60,258 nt of DNA from JACCZZ01 sp044227805 (GTDB lineage: Bacteria > Bacteroidota > Bacteroidia > Chitinophagales > UBA10324). The notes under the pieces were generated by a model that ran no database searches, was not told where the DNA came from, and worked only from the letters and a program-made list of their open reading frames with translations. The DNA lies in assembly GCA_044227805.1 (NCBI GenBank), contig JBGAWA010000009.1:1-60258 (forward strand), in the 5' to 3' direction. The position numbers and the translations under genes were made by a program. This document shows positions 18,311-27,527 of this stretch, one piece after another (position 1 is the first letter of the stretch; each line of letters starts with the position of its first letter).

Positions 18311-19863
18311 TTAAAAAGTTGATGTGAGATTAAACTTCAGCCCTGCAAAAGCAGGTTCATATCTGCATACCCCTCCGGTACAATTGATTCCTGCCACTTG
18401 TCGAACATAGGATAAAGTGAAACGGTTGGCACTTTTGGTGTACGCGACAAAGAAATTATAGTAGTGATTCTTATCCGTTGTTTTCTCGGGGTTAGGGTCA
18501 ATATTGTACATGTCAGAAACTGAAAATGACCAATTGGGGGCAATATTATATTCTGCCAGCGCGAACAGCCAGGATCCATAATCTTCCTGCGTGCTTTGAT
18601 ATTGCAATTCAAACCGTACTGATTGCTTCCTCGTTGGTTTATAGGTTAATTCGGCAAACGGTGTCACTGCTGTCTGATTTGGCAAAGGCTCGACTGGGCA
18701 CCAACGACGTATTGGAATTTTTTGGATTTGGTAATTTCCAGCTGTCCGTAGAGTTCCGTCCATAAATGTGAATTACTGAGATCACGGATATTGGAAAAAC
18801 TTGCTTCGAGTGTATATCCCTTCACCGGAGTGTACACTGCATCCAACTGGTAAGCTAATTCACCCAGGTATTGTGTTGCCGGCTGATAGCGTGCCGGTAA
18901 ACGCAGGGAATTCTGCCTTGCCATCGGCGGAATATAGTTCAGCACGCCATTCAGCAGCGTTTCGTTGGGAGAAGTTCGCAGCACAAAATTCTCTGTTCGT
19001 TTAAATTGCCCCGTCAGCCCCAACCCTTTTTGTGAAAAAGATAACGATGTGTAAATAACATTGCCTGGTTCATCCACCAGTTTTCCCGTCGCATCTTTAA
19101 TTGCTTCATGTGTCTTACCCGCTGCTTCCAGGTACCAGCTGAATTTTTTATAGCTGAGCGTATAATAGCCGGTAAAAGCATACACGTTATACATAGGTAC
19201 AAAGCGATCAACGGAGTCGTAACTGTTGATGGTCGCCACTACCACATCCATGGAAGCCTGATCAAGGGTGCGGTTCAAAAATGCTGCTCCCGGCAGCAGC
19301 CGGATATCTTCGCTCACATCAATACTGCCATCCACATTAAGTCCTTTGATTGTCGGTTTGTAAAATGAAAATAAGTTCTTTTCCAGCCCGGCAATGCCTT
19401 TCAGTAGCCAGCGGTCATTCAATTGATACTTAAGATTAACTCCATAGGTTGCATAATCGATACCCAGCCCGCGATCTTCATAAGAACGATAAATGATACC
19501 ACTGCCGAACTGATCGTAGAAATGCCCGGCATGTACAGTAAGTTTACCCACCTGCTTTTCCAGGTAATAGTAACCGATGCCAACCCCTGTATAAGCGCCG
19601 CTGGGATTGAACAGATTTGAATTAAGAAAACCATCGAGCCGGATGCCCGCAGTAAAACCAGATATACTGTAATTCATGGTTAACCATGATTCTATACCGG
19701 TGAAATAATTATCGTACAACGGAGTGTTGTAAGCACCAATGGCAGAGTCGCGCTGGAATATATTTACATTGGTCTGAAGGTCACCGGAAAGCGAACCCTG
19801 TTGAGCAAATGAACATATAGTTGTTAAAAATGCAGGAACAAGAAGAAAAAGTTTGCGAATCAT
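18311..19863 (-). CDS. DUF6029 outer-membrane protein, frame broken near 18690
   Basis: This looks like one gene split across two frames. The upstream part (19863 to about 18690) begins with a signal peptide, MIRKLFLLVPAFLTTICSFA, and continues as beta-barrel-like sequence with many aromatic residues. The downstream part (about 18690 to 18311) carries the same pattern to a terminal aromatic residue. The frames switch between VVGAQ and EPLPNQTAVTPF; the shift equals loss of one base. The ORF starts at 19950, but ATG 19863 gives the proper signal peptide. DUF6029 genes commonly accompany Omp28-like genes in Bacteroidota, as here. The break is either a consensus error or a true lesion. Confidence 0.8.
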
Positions 19864-19962
19864 TAGTTGAGATGTGGCTTGGTACTCGTTATTGCCCGCT
19901 AAGGTGTCAAAACACAATGAGAGTCCAAAGAAATCAAAATAATTCCGCAATCATGCTTTCCT

Positions 19963-20000
19963 AACCCGGATTTTTCCATGGAAAAGGTCTGTTGCGACTC
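19963..20000 (-). repeat. Relic of the dispersed hairpin repeat (3' end, inverted)
   Basis: AACCCGGATTTTTCCATGGA matches the inverted 3' end of the intact repeats (AACCCGGATTTTTCAGTGGA). It is followed by a weak match to the CGCTGCGACTTAG stretch. The rest of the element is gone. Confidence 0.5.
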
Positions 20001-20192
20001 GACTGAAGCCACTTAATTCGTGTTTAAATGTGATGCTGCTTTAAATGGCATGATGTGGTCTAATACCGGATTGAACTCACTTGGTGAAGTTAATTTTTAC
20101 AACTTGTAAAATCAATGGCCTCGAAAACGGATGAATCACCTGCATCATGATTGTTTGAAAAACTTGCTTTCGGTCAATCCGATTTTTGGTTA

Positions 20193-20200
20193 TAAATTTG
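20193..20200 (+). promoter_or_regulatory. -7 box of tlpA
   Basis: TAAATTTG fits the Bacteroidota TAnnTTTG consensus. It lies 25 bases upstream of the tlpA ATG at 20226. A TTG about 26 bases further up is at a longer spacing than usual. Confidence 0.5.
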
Positions 20201-20225
20201 ACCGCCACTCAATAAAAAAATAGAC

Positions 20226-20732
20226 ATGGTTAAAAATCTGCTCCGCATTGCTTCACTTTTATTACTGATATCCTTTTTGCAAACCGCTCATGCGCAGGAT
20301 AAGAAACTGCCGGCAATTACACTATCAGATATCGATGGCAATAAGGTCGAAATCAATCAGCTTGGTGCAGATGGCAAGATTATCATACTCAGTTTTTGGG
20401 CTACATGGTGTGTGCCCTGCAAGAAAGAACTCACCAATATCACGGACCTATACGAAGACTGGCAAAAAAAATACAATGTTGAAATGATCGCAGTTTCCAT
20501 TGATGATTCCCGGAACGTCACCAAAGTGAAACCTACGGTTGATGGTTCCGGCTGGCCTTACAGGGTATTACTTGATCCAAACCAGGATTTAAAACGTGCA
20601 CTCAGCTTTCAAAATGTTCCCTATACCGTTGTCACGGATAAATCGGGCAACATCGCTTTGGTACACAGTGGTTACGTAGAAGGTGATGAATTTGAACTGG
20701 AAGAAAAACTGAAAGAATTGTCTGCTCAGTAG
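20226..20732 (+). CDS. TlpA-like periplasmic thioredoxin
   Basis: This is a 168-residue secreted thioredoxin-fold protein of the TlpA/ResA type. It has a signal peptide of about 23 residues ending AHAQ, and the redox motif WCVPC at 61-65 preceded by FWAT. The cis-proline region VPYTVVTDKSGN follows. Such proteins reduce or shuffle disulfides in the envelope, often for cytochrome maturation or for partner lipoproteins. It is divergent from the DUF6029-Omp28-Rieske group, another set of envelope redox or barrel proteins; a functional link is plausible but inferred. Confidence 0.9.
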   Translation: MVKNLLRIASLLLLISFLQTAHAQDKKLPAITLSDIDGNKVEINQLGADGKIIILSFWATWCVPCKKELTNITDLYEDWQKKYNVEMIAVSIDDSRNVTKVKPTVDGSGWPYRVLLDPNQDLKRALSFQNVPYTVVTDKSGNIALVHSGYVEGDEFELEEKLKELSAQ

Positions 20733-21040
20733 ATGAATGGATGGCAACTGAATTACTACATTCAAATTTTATCATTTGAATCTCGGCTTTCAAGCGGTGT
20801 GTTATAAGATTCCCGGATTGTCGATTTATCCCGGCTCATCTACTTGCTGACCAATATCGGTTACCGCACCCAATATATTTTCCGGTGACTGTAACTTTGA
20901 AAATGACTTACCATTGCTGGTTACATCCGGTATGAAGTATTTTTCAATTAACCCCCTATTTTAGGACGTACAAAACAACAATGTGTTCGCCATCCGGATA
21001 GTACTTTTTAAAATTAACCTTGCTCCTTATTTGAGTATTA

Positions 21041-21196
21041 AACCCACATTTTGCAGTTCAAAGCGGCAACGGGTTTAACCCCGACGTAGAACTGCTTAGG
21101 GTTTGTGAAACATATTCTTTTCTTAACAAATTGAGCAAACCCTTAGCAATTCTAAGTCGCAGCGAAGCGGGATTTTTCCACTGAAAAATCCGGGTT
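21041..21196 (+). repeat. 156-bp dispersed hairpin repeat, copy 2
   Basis: It begins AACCCACATTTTGCAGTTC and ends GGGTT. The central arms are 21088-21105 and 21136-21153, with a 30-nt loop between. They read AGAACTGC and GCAATTCT, which leaves one C-A mismatch. The 3' small hairpin (GGATTTTTC and GAAAAATCC) is intact. It sits between two convergent genes, just beyond the terminator of the minus-strand gene. Confidence 0.85.
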
Positions 21197-21300
21197 AAAT
21201 CCTGCATTAGGCCAAGCCGGTTACCGGCCTTTAGAAAGGGAATTGGCAGTTTCTGAGTGTTACCATTCACAAAAAAGCGATCACACAATCATAAGGGGCA

Positions 21301-21326
21301 AAAAAAATGCCCTGTTGCCAGGGCAT
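21301..21326 (-). terminator. Intrinsic terminator of the minus-strand T9SS gene
   Basis: On the minus strand a perfect 8-bp stem (ATGCCCTG with CAGGGCAT, 4-nt loop) is followed directly by seven T residues. It starts about 22 bases after the stop codon at 21349. This is a textbook rho-independent terminator. Confidence 0.85.
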
Positions 21327-21348
21327 TAATATCAGCTGGTGATCGGAT

Positions 21349-22035
21349 TTATTCCTTTGTAAAAGTTTTTGTAATTATTTCTTTGTTATTGCTGTAAACC
21401 CTTAAGAAATAGACTCCTTTCTTTAAATCGGCTACCGGAACCGTAACTGATTTACTACCAGCACTCAGATTTACTGATTTTAACTTCTGTCCAACAACAT
21501 TGTATATAGCAATGGAGTTTGGATTTTTCACACCATCAAAACTGATATTGAGTATGTCTTTCGCCGGAATTGGATACAGAGTCATAGTGGCAATAACCGG
21601 ATTGGCAATCCCAGTCAGATCCTCGCCAACTGCATGAACATTCAGCACGGCATTGGTATTTGTACTGTCGTAAATATCAAACACAAGAATCTGGTAATTG
21701 CCTTCTCCCGTAACCATGTTTGGATTTACCGTCAGTCTTAAAAGTCCACCGGCACCCGCAGCCAATGCGAAGTCCTGACTTGAAGTAACATTAGAATAAC
21801 AATTGTTTTTGTCACACACAGTGGTAGTCCACTCTGCAGGAGCGCTTTGCACAATACGGATCCAACGAAACGTTCGGGTGGAATTGGTATTATTGGTGAC
21901 GGTAGCATTAGCGTCACCGTAAGAATCATAACTCACGGTAATATCCACATCATTTGGGCTGATCGTAACATTTTGTGCTCTGGAATTCAACACAAAAGAC
22001 AGCACCAAGAGTGCAAGTGTAAATAGTTTTTTCAT
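21349..22035 (-). CDS. Secreted protein with T9SS type A sorting domain
   Basis: This 228-residue secreted protein has an unknown main function. The ATG at 22035 gives a clean signal peptide (MKKLFTLALLVLSFVLNSRA). The middle is one Ig-like/beta-sandwich region containing a Cys pair (CDKNNC). The C-terminal 75 residues match a type IX secretion sorting domain: TLYPIPAKDILNISF, then IYNVVGQKL, then DLKKGVYFLRV and a final ITKTFTKE. Such domains take cargo across the outer membrane and are usually cleaved. It has its own terminator and stands alone. Confidence 0.88.
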   Translation of the reverse strand: MKKLFTLALLVLSFVLNSRAQNVTISPNDVDITVSYDSYGDANATVTNNTNSTRTFRWIRIVQSAPAEWTTTVCDKNNCYSNVTSSQDFALAAGAGGLLRLTVNPNMVTGEGNYQILVFDIYDSTNTNAVLNVHAVGEDLTGIANPVIATMTLYPIPAKDILNISFDGVKNPNSIAIYNVVGQKLKSVNLSAGSKSVTVPVADLKKGVYFLRVYSNNKEIITKTFTKE

Positions 22036-22271
22036 GGAATGTAAAAATTTATGCCGGTCTTCGGAAAAAATTATGCCGTAAATGTACAAACTACTGCTGA
22101 ATCACCGAATTTTTAGGTCAAATTAATTTACTTACACGGAAACAATCACTTTTCATAACAATTTGATGACAAAACCATCCGGCCTTTCGCCAAATTTCGA
22201 TGAATTTTATGGTTTTTTATGTTTTCCTCAATTCCGTATGATAATTATTGTGTAGCCATAAATGATCTTCC

Positions 22272-22279
22272 TATCTTCG
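22272..22279 (+). promoter_or_regulatory. Near-consensus -7 box of the Omp28/T9SS gene
   Basis: TATCTTCG differs from TAnnTTTG at one position. It lies 41 bases upstream of the GTG start at 22320. Confidence 0.3.
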
Positions 22280-22319
22280 CTTTCCGATTTTTATTAACTC
22301 CCAAACAAAACTCAAGACC

Positions 22320-24287
22320 GTGAAAAAATCTACAACTATTGTTCTCATTGCTCTTTCCGTGCTACTGATGACAAGTACAGGATGGGCGCAAACAACACTG
22401 TATTCGCAAAATTTCGAGGGTACAGGACTTCCGACTGATTGGTCGCAAACCAGCAATGCTACAGACGGCGGCTGGAAATTCGGAACCAATACACAGTTGC
22501 AAAGTTCCAGTTTTCCCATTACAGCCCATACAAAAATGGCCTGCACTAATGATGATGCCTGTAATTGCGATAAAAGCAATGATATCCTTGTGAGTCCAAC
22601 TATCGATTTCTCTGGTTACAGTTATGTTTTTATGAGTTTTGATAATTACTACTACAACCTGTCATACGGTGGTGCAACAGAAGCGGCCTATATTAAAGCT
22701 TCAACGGATGGCGGAACCACCTGGACCACTGTAACTGAACTGTCTGGAAATACCGGTGACTGGGAAACACGTTTTGTTGATCTTTCTGCTTATGCAGGAC
22801 TTAACAATGTGAAAATTGCATTTGTGTATGATGATGGCGGTGACTGGTTATACGGTTGGGCCATTGACAATGTATTGGTTTATGCACCGATAGCCGGTCT
22901 CGATGCAGGCGTGTCCACTTTTCAGATTGGCAAACTCGATCCAACTCCCACTTTTACCAGTTTCTCCAAATACATCACCGATTTGCCATTGAGTGTTTCA
23001 GCCACCATTTCTAACCTCGGCACTACACCTATCACCTCTTTCGACGCTACCTGGACAGATGGGACATCAACCTATCCCGAGTCTATCACAGGCGTGAATA
23101 TCGGCACTTTTGAAAATTATACTTATACCGCTTCTACTGATTACGTTACTTTACCCGGAAGCCATACTCTCTCGCTTACCATTTCCAATATTAATGGCGG
23201 ATCAGCAGAACTCAACAGCGATAATAACGACGGTAGTTTTACAGTAACCGGTGTGGTCCCGAATCCTGATCAGCATTATGTGGCAGAAGAGGCAACCGGC
23301 ACCTGGTGCGGCTGGTGTGTAAGAGGAATTGTTTTTATGGATTACATGCGCGAAATGTATCCTGAACAGTTTATCGGCATCGCCGTTCATAACGGCGACC
23401 CGATGAAGCTTACAGCATATGACAGTTGGGTAGGTGCCTTCCCGGGTTTTCAGGGATATCCAAGTGTGATTATCAACAGAAACTATATCAAGGATCCTTC
23501 AGAACTGGAAGCAGATTTCATTAATAGTATTTCAAATGCGCCTGCTGTAAAAGTTACTGTAGATCCGGTTTATAATACGGTTACCAAGGAGCTTACGGCT
23601 ACCCTGACTGGCGAGTTTCTGCAAAATCTCAGCGGCGACTATCGGTTCGTGGCTGTTTTGAGAGAAGACAGCGTGCATGGCACGAGCGGTACTTATGCGC
23701 AGACAAATTACTACTCTATCGCAGACTATGGCTACGCTGGCCCGATGCAGGGATTTGAAAACCAACCCGGTCATATTCCCGCATCTCAGATGTACTATGA
23801 TTTTGTCGGTAGAGCACTGCTTAGCAGCGTTAGTGGCACGGCCGGAAGCTTGCCAGGCACATTGAACAGCGGATCAAGCTATTCTTACAATTTCACCTAC
23901 ACTGTTCCTGCATCATATAATGTTAACCGATTGAAAGTTGTGGGCATGGTGGTAGACTATTCTACAGGCGAAGTGCTGAATGCAGGAATCAACGGCCTAA
24001 AATTCACAACCGGAATAAATGATCAGTTTGTGAACGGATCAGTTTTTATGTACCCAAATCCGGCAAAGGAGACAGCGTACATTGATCTGAAAATTGCTAA
24101 GGCAGCCAACGTAAACTTTCAAGTGGTGAACCTGCTGGGTCAGGTTGTGGCCACCGAGGAGTTGGGCAATTTGAGCGGTAGTCAGCTTATTCCTGTTGAT
24201 GTGAACCACCTTCCATCCGGAATTTACCAGATTAAAATACGAATTGGAGATCAACTCTTAACCCAAAAACTGGAAGTGGTTAATTAG
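22320..24287 (+). CDS. Large secreted Omp28-domain protein with T9SS sorting domain
   Basis: This 655-residue secreted protein is built from several parts. A signal peptide (about 1-23, ending GWAQ) is followed by a choice-of-anchor J-like lectin fold (YSQNFEGTGLPTDWSQ onward, to about 190), then an adhesion-type beta domain (about 195-310). Next is an Omp28/thioredoxin-like domain with the CxxC-type motif TWCGWCVRG near residue 330, and finally a T9SS sorting domain of about 80 residues (MYPNPAKETAYIDL, VVNLLGQVV, LPSGIYQIKI). Translation starts at GTG 22320. The redox motif suggests a surface disulfide role, but no substrate is evident. An intrinsic terminator follows. Confidence 0.88.
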   Translation: MKKSTTIVLIALSVLLMTSTGWAQTTLYSQNFEGTGLPTDWSQTSNATDGGWKFGTNTQLQSSSFPITAHTKMACTNDDACNCDKSNDILVSPTIDFSGYSYVFMSFDNYYYNLSYGGATEAAYIKASTDGGTTWTTVTELSGNTGDWETRFVDLSAYAGLNNVKIAFVYDDGGDWLYGWAIDNVLVYAPIAGLDAGVSTFQIGKLDPTPTFTSFSKYITDLPLSVSATISNLGTTPITSFDATWTDGTSTYPESITGVNIGTFENYTYTASTDYVTLPGSHTLSLTISNINGGSAELNSDNNDGSFTVTGVVPNPDQHYVAEEATGTWCGWCVRGIVFMDYMREMYPEQFIGIAVHNGDPMKLTAYDSWVGAFPGFQGYPSVIINRNYIKDPSELEADFINSISNAPAVKVTVDPVYNTVTKELTATLTGEFLQNLSGDYRFVAVLREDSVHGTSGTYAQTNYYSIADYGYAGPMQGFENQPGHIPASQMYYDFVGRALLSSVSGTAGSLPGTLNSGSSYSYNFTYTVPASYNVNRLKVVGMVVDYSTGEVLNAGINGLKFTTGINDQFVNGSVFMYPNPAKETAYIDLKIAKAANVNFQVVNLLGQVVATEELGNLSGSQLIPVDVNHLPSGIYQIKIRIGDQLLTQKLEVVN

Positions 24288-24310
24288 TCCGCCGGTTCAT
24301 TTTTTCTGTA

Positions 24311-24340
24311 AGCCGTTCCATCATCCGGAACGGCTTTTTT
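24311..24340 (+). terminator. Intrinsic terminator after the Omp28/T9SS gene
   Basis: A perfect 9-bp stem, AGCCGTTCC with GGAACGGCT, closes a 7-nt loop and runs into six T residues. It starts about 24 bases past the stop codon at 24287. Confidence 0.9.
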
Positions 24341-24620
24341 GTGCATACTTTGTTAAAAACACAATCAGGATTCTGCTATTTTTGCCACTTCATGAAAATG
24401 CTGCAAGGCCTTCTACCAACTATTAATTGTATTCAATTGCATTTTCATTCTACCACCGTTTTTCTGATTGATCTGCTTCGGTATGCGCTTTTAATATTAG
24501 TTACAATAATTTTCCCTGGCGCACTGCCGGTGAGCAGGAAATACTGTAGTGATCTTATCCATAAAATTAAAGTAACTCCATTCCAGTCAGCCATCATCTG
24601 TTTCCCTTCAAATTATTCCA

Positions 24621-27452
24621 ATGCCCAGAGACCATAGTATTCAACACGTGCTCATTATTGGTTCAGGCCCAATTATTATTGGCCAAGCCTGTGAATTCGA
24701 TTACTCTGGTTCACAGGCAGCACGATCACTGCGTGAAGAAGGCATCAAAGTTTCCCTGATCAATTCCAATCCGGCAACCATCATGACCGATTCGGTAACA
24801 GCTGATCATATTTACCTGTTGCCTTTAAATGCTGATTCAATTGTTCAGATTCTGGAAGAGTCTATTGAATCAGGGCGAAGAATAGATGCTGTTTTACCAA
24901 CAATGGGTGGTCAGACCGCATTAAATCTGGCTAAAGAAGCGGATGAATTGGGCATATGGAATAAATACCAGGTGAAGATGATCGGTGTCGATATTAAAGC
25001 AATAGACCTTGCCGAAAACCGCGAAGCTTTCCGCAACCTGATGGGTGAAATCGGTATCTCTGTTGCACCTTCAAAAGTTGCCAACTCCATGCTGGAAGGA
25101 AAAGAGATTGCCCAGGATATCGGATTTCCGTTGGTTATTCGTCCATCTTACACTTTAGGTGGCACCGGTGGCGGTTTTGTACATAGAAAAGAAGAGTTTG
25201 AAGCGGCGCTAGACCGAGGACTTAAAGCATCCCCTACTCATGAAGTGCTGGTGGAAAAAGCAGTGTTGGGATGGAAGGAGTTTGAACTCGAGTTACTGCG
25301 CGATTCCGGTGACAATGTCGTCATCATCTGCACGGTTGAAAATTTCGACCCGATGGGCGTTCATACCGGCGACTCCATCACGGTAGCGCCCGCTATGACA
25401 CTGAGCGACACCGGTTTCCAGCGCATGCGAAATATGGCCATGCTGATGATGCGGTCATTAGGAAATTTCGCCGGCGGCTGTAATGTTCAGTTTGCCATGA
25501 ACCCGAATACGGAAGAGTTAATCGCTGTTGAGATTAATCCGCGTGTCTCACGCTCTTCTGCACTTGCATCCAAAGCCACCGGTTACCCGATTGCAAAAAT
25601 TGCCGCCAAACTTTCCATCGGTTATCACCTTGATGAGTTGCGCAATCAGATCACCGGCACCACATCGGCTTATTTTGAACCGGCTCTTGATTATGTAATT
25701 GTAAAAATCCCGCGATGGAACTTTGACAAGTTCGCCGGCGCTGATGAAACGCTCGGGCTCCAGATGAAATCAGTAGGTGAAGTGATGGGGATTGGGCGCA
25801 CTTTCATCGAAGCAGTTCAGAAAGCCTGTCAATCATTAGAAAATGACGCGATCGGCCTTGGTGCTGACGGCAAACATTGGAAACGTTCGGAAGAAATTCT
25901 CGAGAAACTGCAACACCCGTCCTGGGACAGAATCTTCAGAATTAAAGATGCCCTGTCGCTGGGTGTTTCCATCAACACGATTTATAAATGGACCTTGATT
26001 GATAAATGGTTCCTGGAACAAATACAGGAGCTGGTGAATACAGAAAAGGAAATCAAAAAATATACGCTTGATACCTTGCCTTTCGGGTTATTCATGCAGC
26101 TGAAACAAATGGGCTATTCGGATCTGCAGCTCACACACCTGCTGGGAAACACCACCGAAGCCGAGGTGTATGAAAAGAGAAAATCATTAGGTATCCGCCG
26201 TACCTACAAGCTGGTGGATACCTGTGCGGCAGAATTTGGCGCTGCCACTCCGTACTATTATTCCACGTTTGATGTGGAGAATGAATCAGTGGTGTCAAAT
26301 CGCAAAAAAATAATTGTGCTGGGCTCTGGACCTAATCGTATCGGGCAGGGTATTGAGTTCGACTATTGCTGTGTGCACGGCTTGCTGGCTATTCGTGAAT
26401 CCGGTTACGAAGCCATTATGATCAATTGTAATCCTGAAACGGTTTCCACCGATTTTGATATCGCTGACAAGCTGTATTTTGAACCGGTTTTCTGGGAACA
26501 CCTGATTGAAATCATTGAGCTGGAAAACCCGGAAGGCGTGATTGTGCAACTCGGAGGACAAACCGCGTTGAAGCTGGCCAGGCAACTTTCAGAAAAGGGA
26601 ATCAGGATCATCGGCACTTCTTTCAAAGACATGGACCTCGCCGAAGACCGCGGGGCTTTCTCCGATCTGCTGAAGTCACTGGAAATTCCTTATCCGGAAT
26701 ACGGCGTTGCACGCACAGTGGAAGATGCCATCATGGTGGCGAAAAGGGTGGGCTATCCGGTATTAGTACGGCCTTCTTACGTACTTGGCGGTCAGCGCAT
26801 GCGCATTGTCTTAAATGACGATGAACTCGAACAGGCCGTATTGAAATTATTGAAGCATATGCCGGATAATAAAATCCTCATTGATCATTTCCTTGACCGC
26901 GCTGAAGAAGCGGAGATTGACGCCATTTGTGACGGCGAACAAGTGCATATTATGGGTGTCATGGAACACATTGAGCCGGCAGGCATTCATTCCGGTGATT
27001 CAAGTGCCGTATTACCTCCTTTTAATCTCACTTATGAAGTAATTGATAAAATGGTGGAGTATGCCGAAAAGCTCGCCTTGCAACTCAATATCCGCGGATT
27101 GATCAACATTCAGTATGCTATCAAGAACGGAAAAGTTTATGTAATTGAAGCCAATCCCCGCGCATCGAGAACAACACCATTCATCGCGAAAGCCTACCAG
27201 ATTCCATACCTGAACGCGGCAACCAAAGTGATGATGGGTGTTAAGAAAATTAAAGATTTCAAATTTGACCGTAAGCTCACCGGTTATGCAATCAAAGAGC
27301 CGGTCTTTTCTTTTGATAAGTTTCCCAACGTGAACAAAGAACTCGGACCCGAAATGAAATCTACCGGCGAAGCGATCCGTTTTATTAAAGACCTGTTCGA
27401 TCCCTTTTTCAGACAGATGTATAAGGAGAAGAGCATGTACCTCAGCAAATAA
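24621..27452 (+). CDS. carB: Carbamoyl-phosphate synthase large subunit, short form
   Basis: CarB makes carbamoyl phosphate from bicarbonate, ammonia (from the small subunit CarA) and two ATP, for pyrimidines and arginine. The protein has the two homologous halves, each with a pre-ATP-grasp and an ATP-grasp domain: GSGPIIIGQACEFDYSG at the start and GSGPNRIGQGIEFDYCC opening the second half, with GGTGGGFVHRKEEF and VEINPRVSRSSALASKATG in the first ATP-grasp. At 943 residues it ends soon after the second ATP-grasp (YKEKSMYLSK). It lacks the roughly 130-residue allosteric (MGS-like) domain of the E. coli enzyme. carA is not nearby. Confidence 0.95.
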   Translation: MPRDHSIQHVLIIGSGPIIIGQACEFDYSGSQAARSLREEGIKVSLINSNPATIMTDSVTADHIYLLPLNADSIVQILEESIESGRRIDAVLPTMGGQTALNLAKEADELGIWNKYQVKMIGVDIKAIDLAENREAFRNLMGEIGISVAPSKVANSMLEGKEIAQDIGFPLVIRPSYTLGGTGGGFVHRKEEFEAALDRGLKASPTHEVLVEKAVLGWKEFELELLRDSGDNVVIICTVENFDPMGVHTGDSITVAPAMTLSDTGFQRMRNMAMLMMRSLGNFAGGCNVQFAMNPNTEELIAVEINPRVSRSSALASKATGYPIAKIAAKLSIGYHLDELRNQITGTTSAYFEPALDYVIVKIPRWNFDKFAGADETLGLQMKSVGEVMGIGRTFIEAVQKACQSLENDAIGLGADGKHWKRSEEILEKLQHPSWDRIFRIKDALSLGVSINTIYKWTLIDKWFLEQIQELVNTEKEIKKYTLDTLPFGLFMQLKQMGYSDLQLTHLLGNTTEAEVYEKRKSLGIRRTYKLVDTCAAEFGAATPYYYSTFDVENESVVSNRKKIIVLGSGPNRIGQGIEFDYCCVHGLLAIRESGYEAIMINCNPETVSTDFDIADKLYFEPVFWEHLIEIIELENPEGVIVQLGGQTALKLARQLSEKGIRIIGTSFKDMDLAEDRGAFSDLLKSLEIPYPEYGVARTVEDAIMVAKRVGYPVLVRPSYVLGGQRMRIVLNDDELEQAVLKLLKHMPDNKILIDHFLDRAEEAEIDAICDGEQVHIMGVMEHIEPAGIHSGDSSAVLPPFNLTYEVIDKMVEYAEKLALQLNIRGLINIQYAIKNGKVYVIEANPRASRTTPFIAKAYQIPYLNAATKVMMGVKKIKDFKFDRKLTGYAIKEPVFSFDKFPNVNKELGPEMKSTGEAIRFIKDLFDPFFRQMYKEKSMYLSK

Positions 27453-27502
27453 TACTGATCTTTATTCTTTGCGCTTGCAATTTACCCTATTAGCAATTTA
27501 TC

Positions 27503-27510
27503 TACTTTTG
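27503..27510 (+). promoter_or_regulatory. -7 box of the DUF4834 gene
   Basis: TACTTTTG fits TAnnTTTG and lies 17 bases upstream of the ATG at 27528. It suggests a promoter separate from carB and a very short leader. Confidence 0.45.
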
Positions 27511-27527
27511 TTTCGTCATACTGCATT

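Larger units (their letters stand above)
19864..20225. other. Divergent intergenic region, DUF6029 / tlpA
   Basis: This 362-base gap separates the divergent DUF6029 and TlpA genes. It contains a fragment of the dispersed repeat near 19963-20000 and a -7 box for tlpA at 20193-20200. No other structure was recognised. Confidence 0.5.
20733..21348. other. Convergent gap with repeat copy and terminator
   Basis: These 616 bases lie between the 3' ends of the TlpA gene and the minus-strand T9SS gene. They contain repeat copy 2 (21041-21196) and an intrinsic terminator (21301-21326). A minus-strand ORF across the repeat looks spurious. Confidence 0.6.

Noticed and set aside
21058..21288. Minus-strand ORF of 76 codons
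   Set aside because: It lies across repeat copy 2, with no family features; the repeat explains the sequence.
24341..24637. 98-codon ORF upstream of carB
   Set aside because: It overlaps the carB start and begins at the terminator; the Cys/Phe-rich sequence has no domain.
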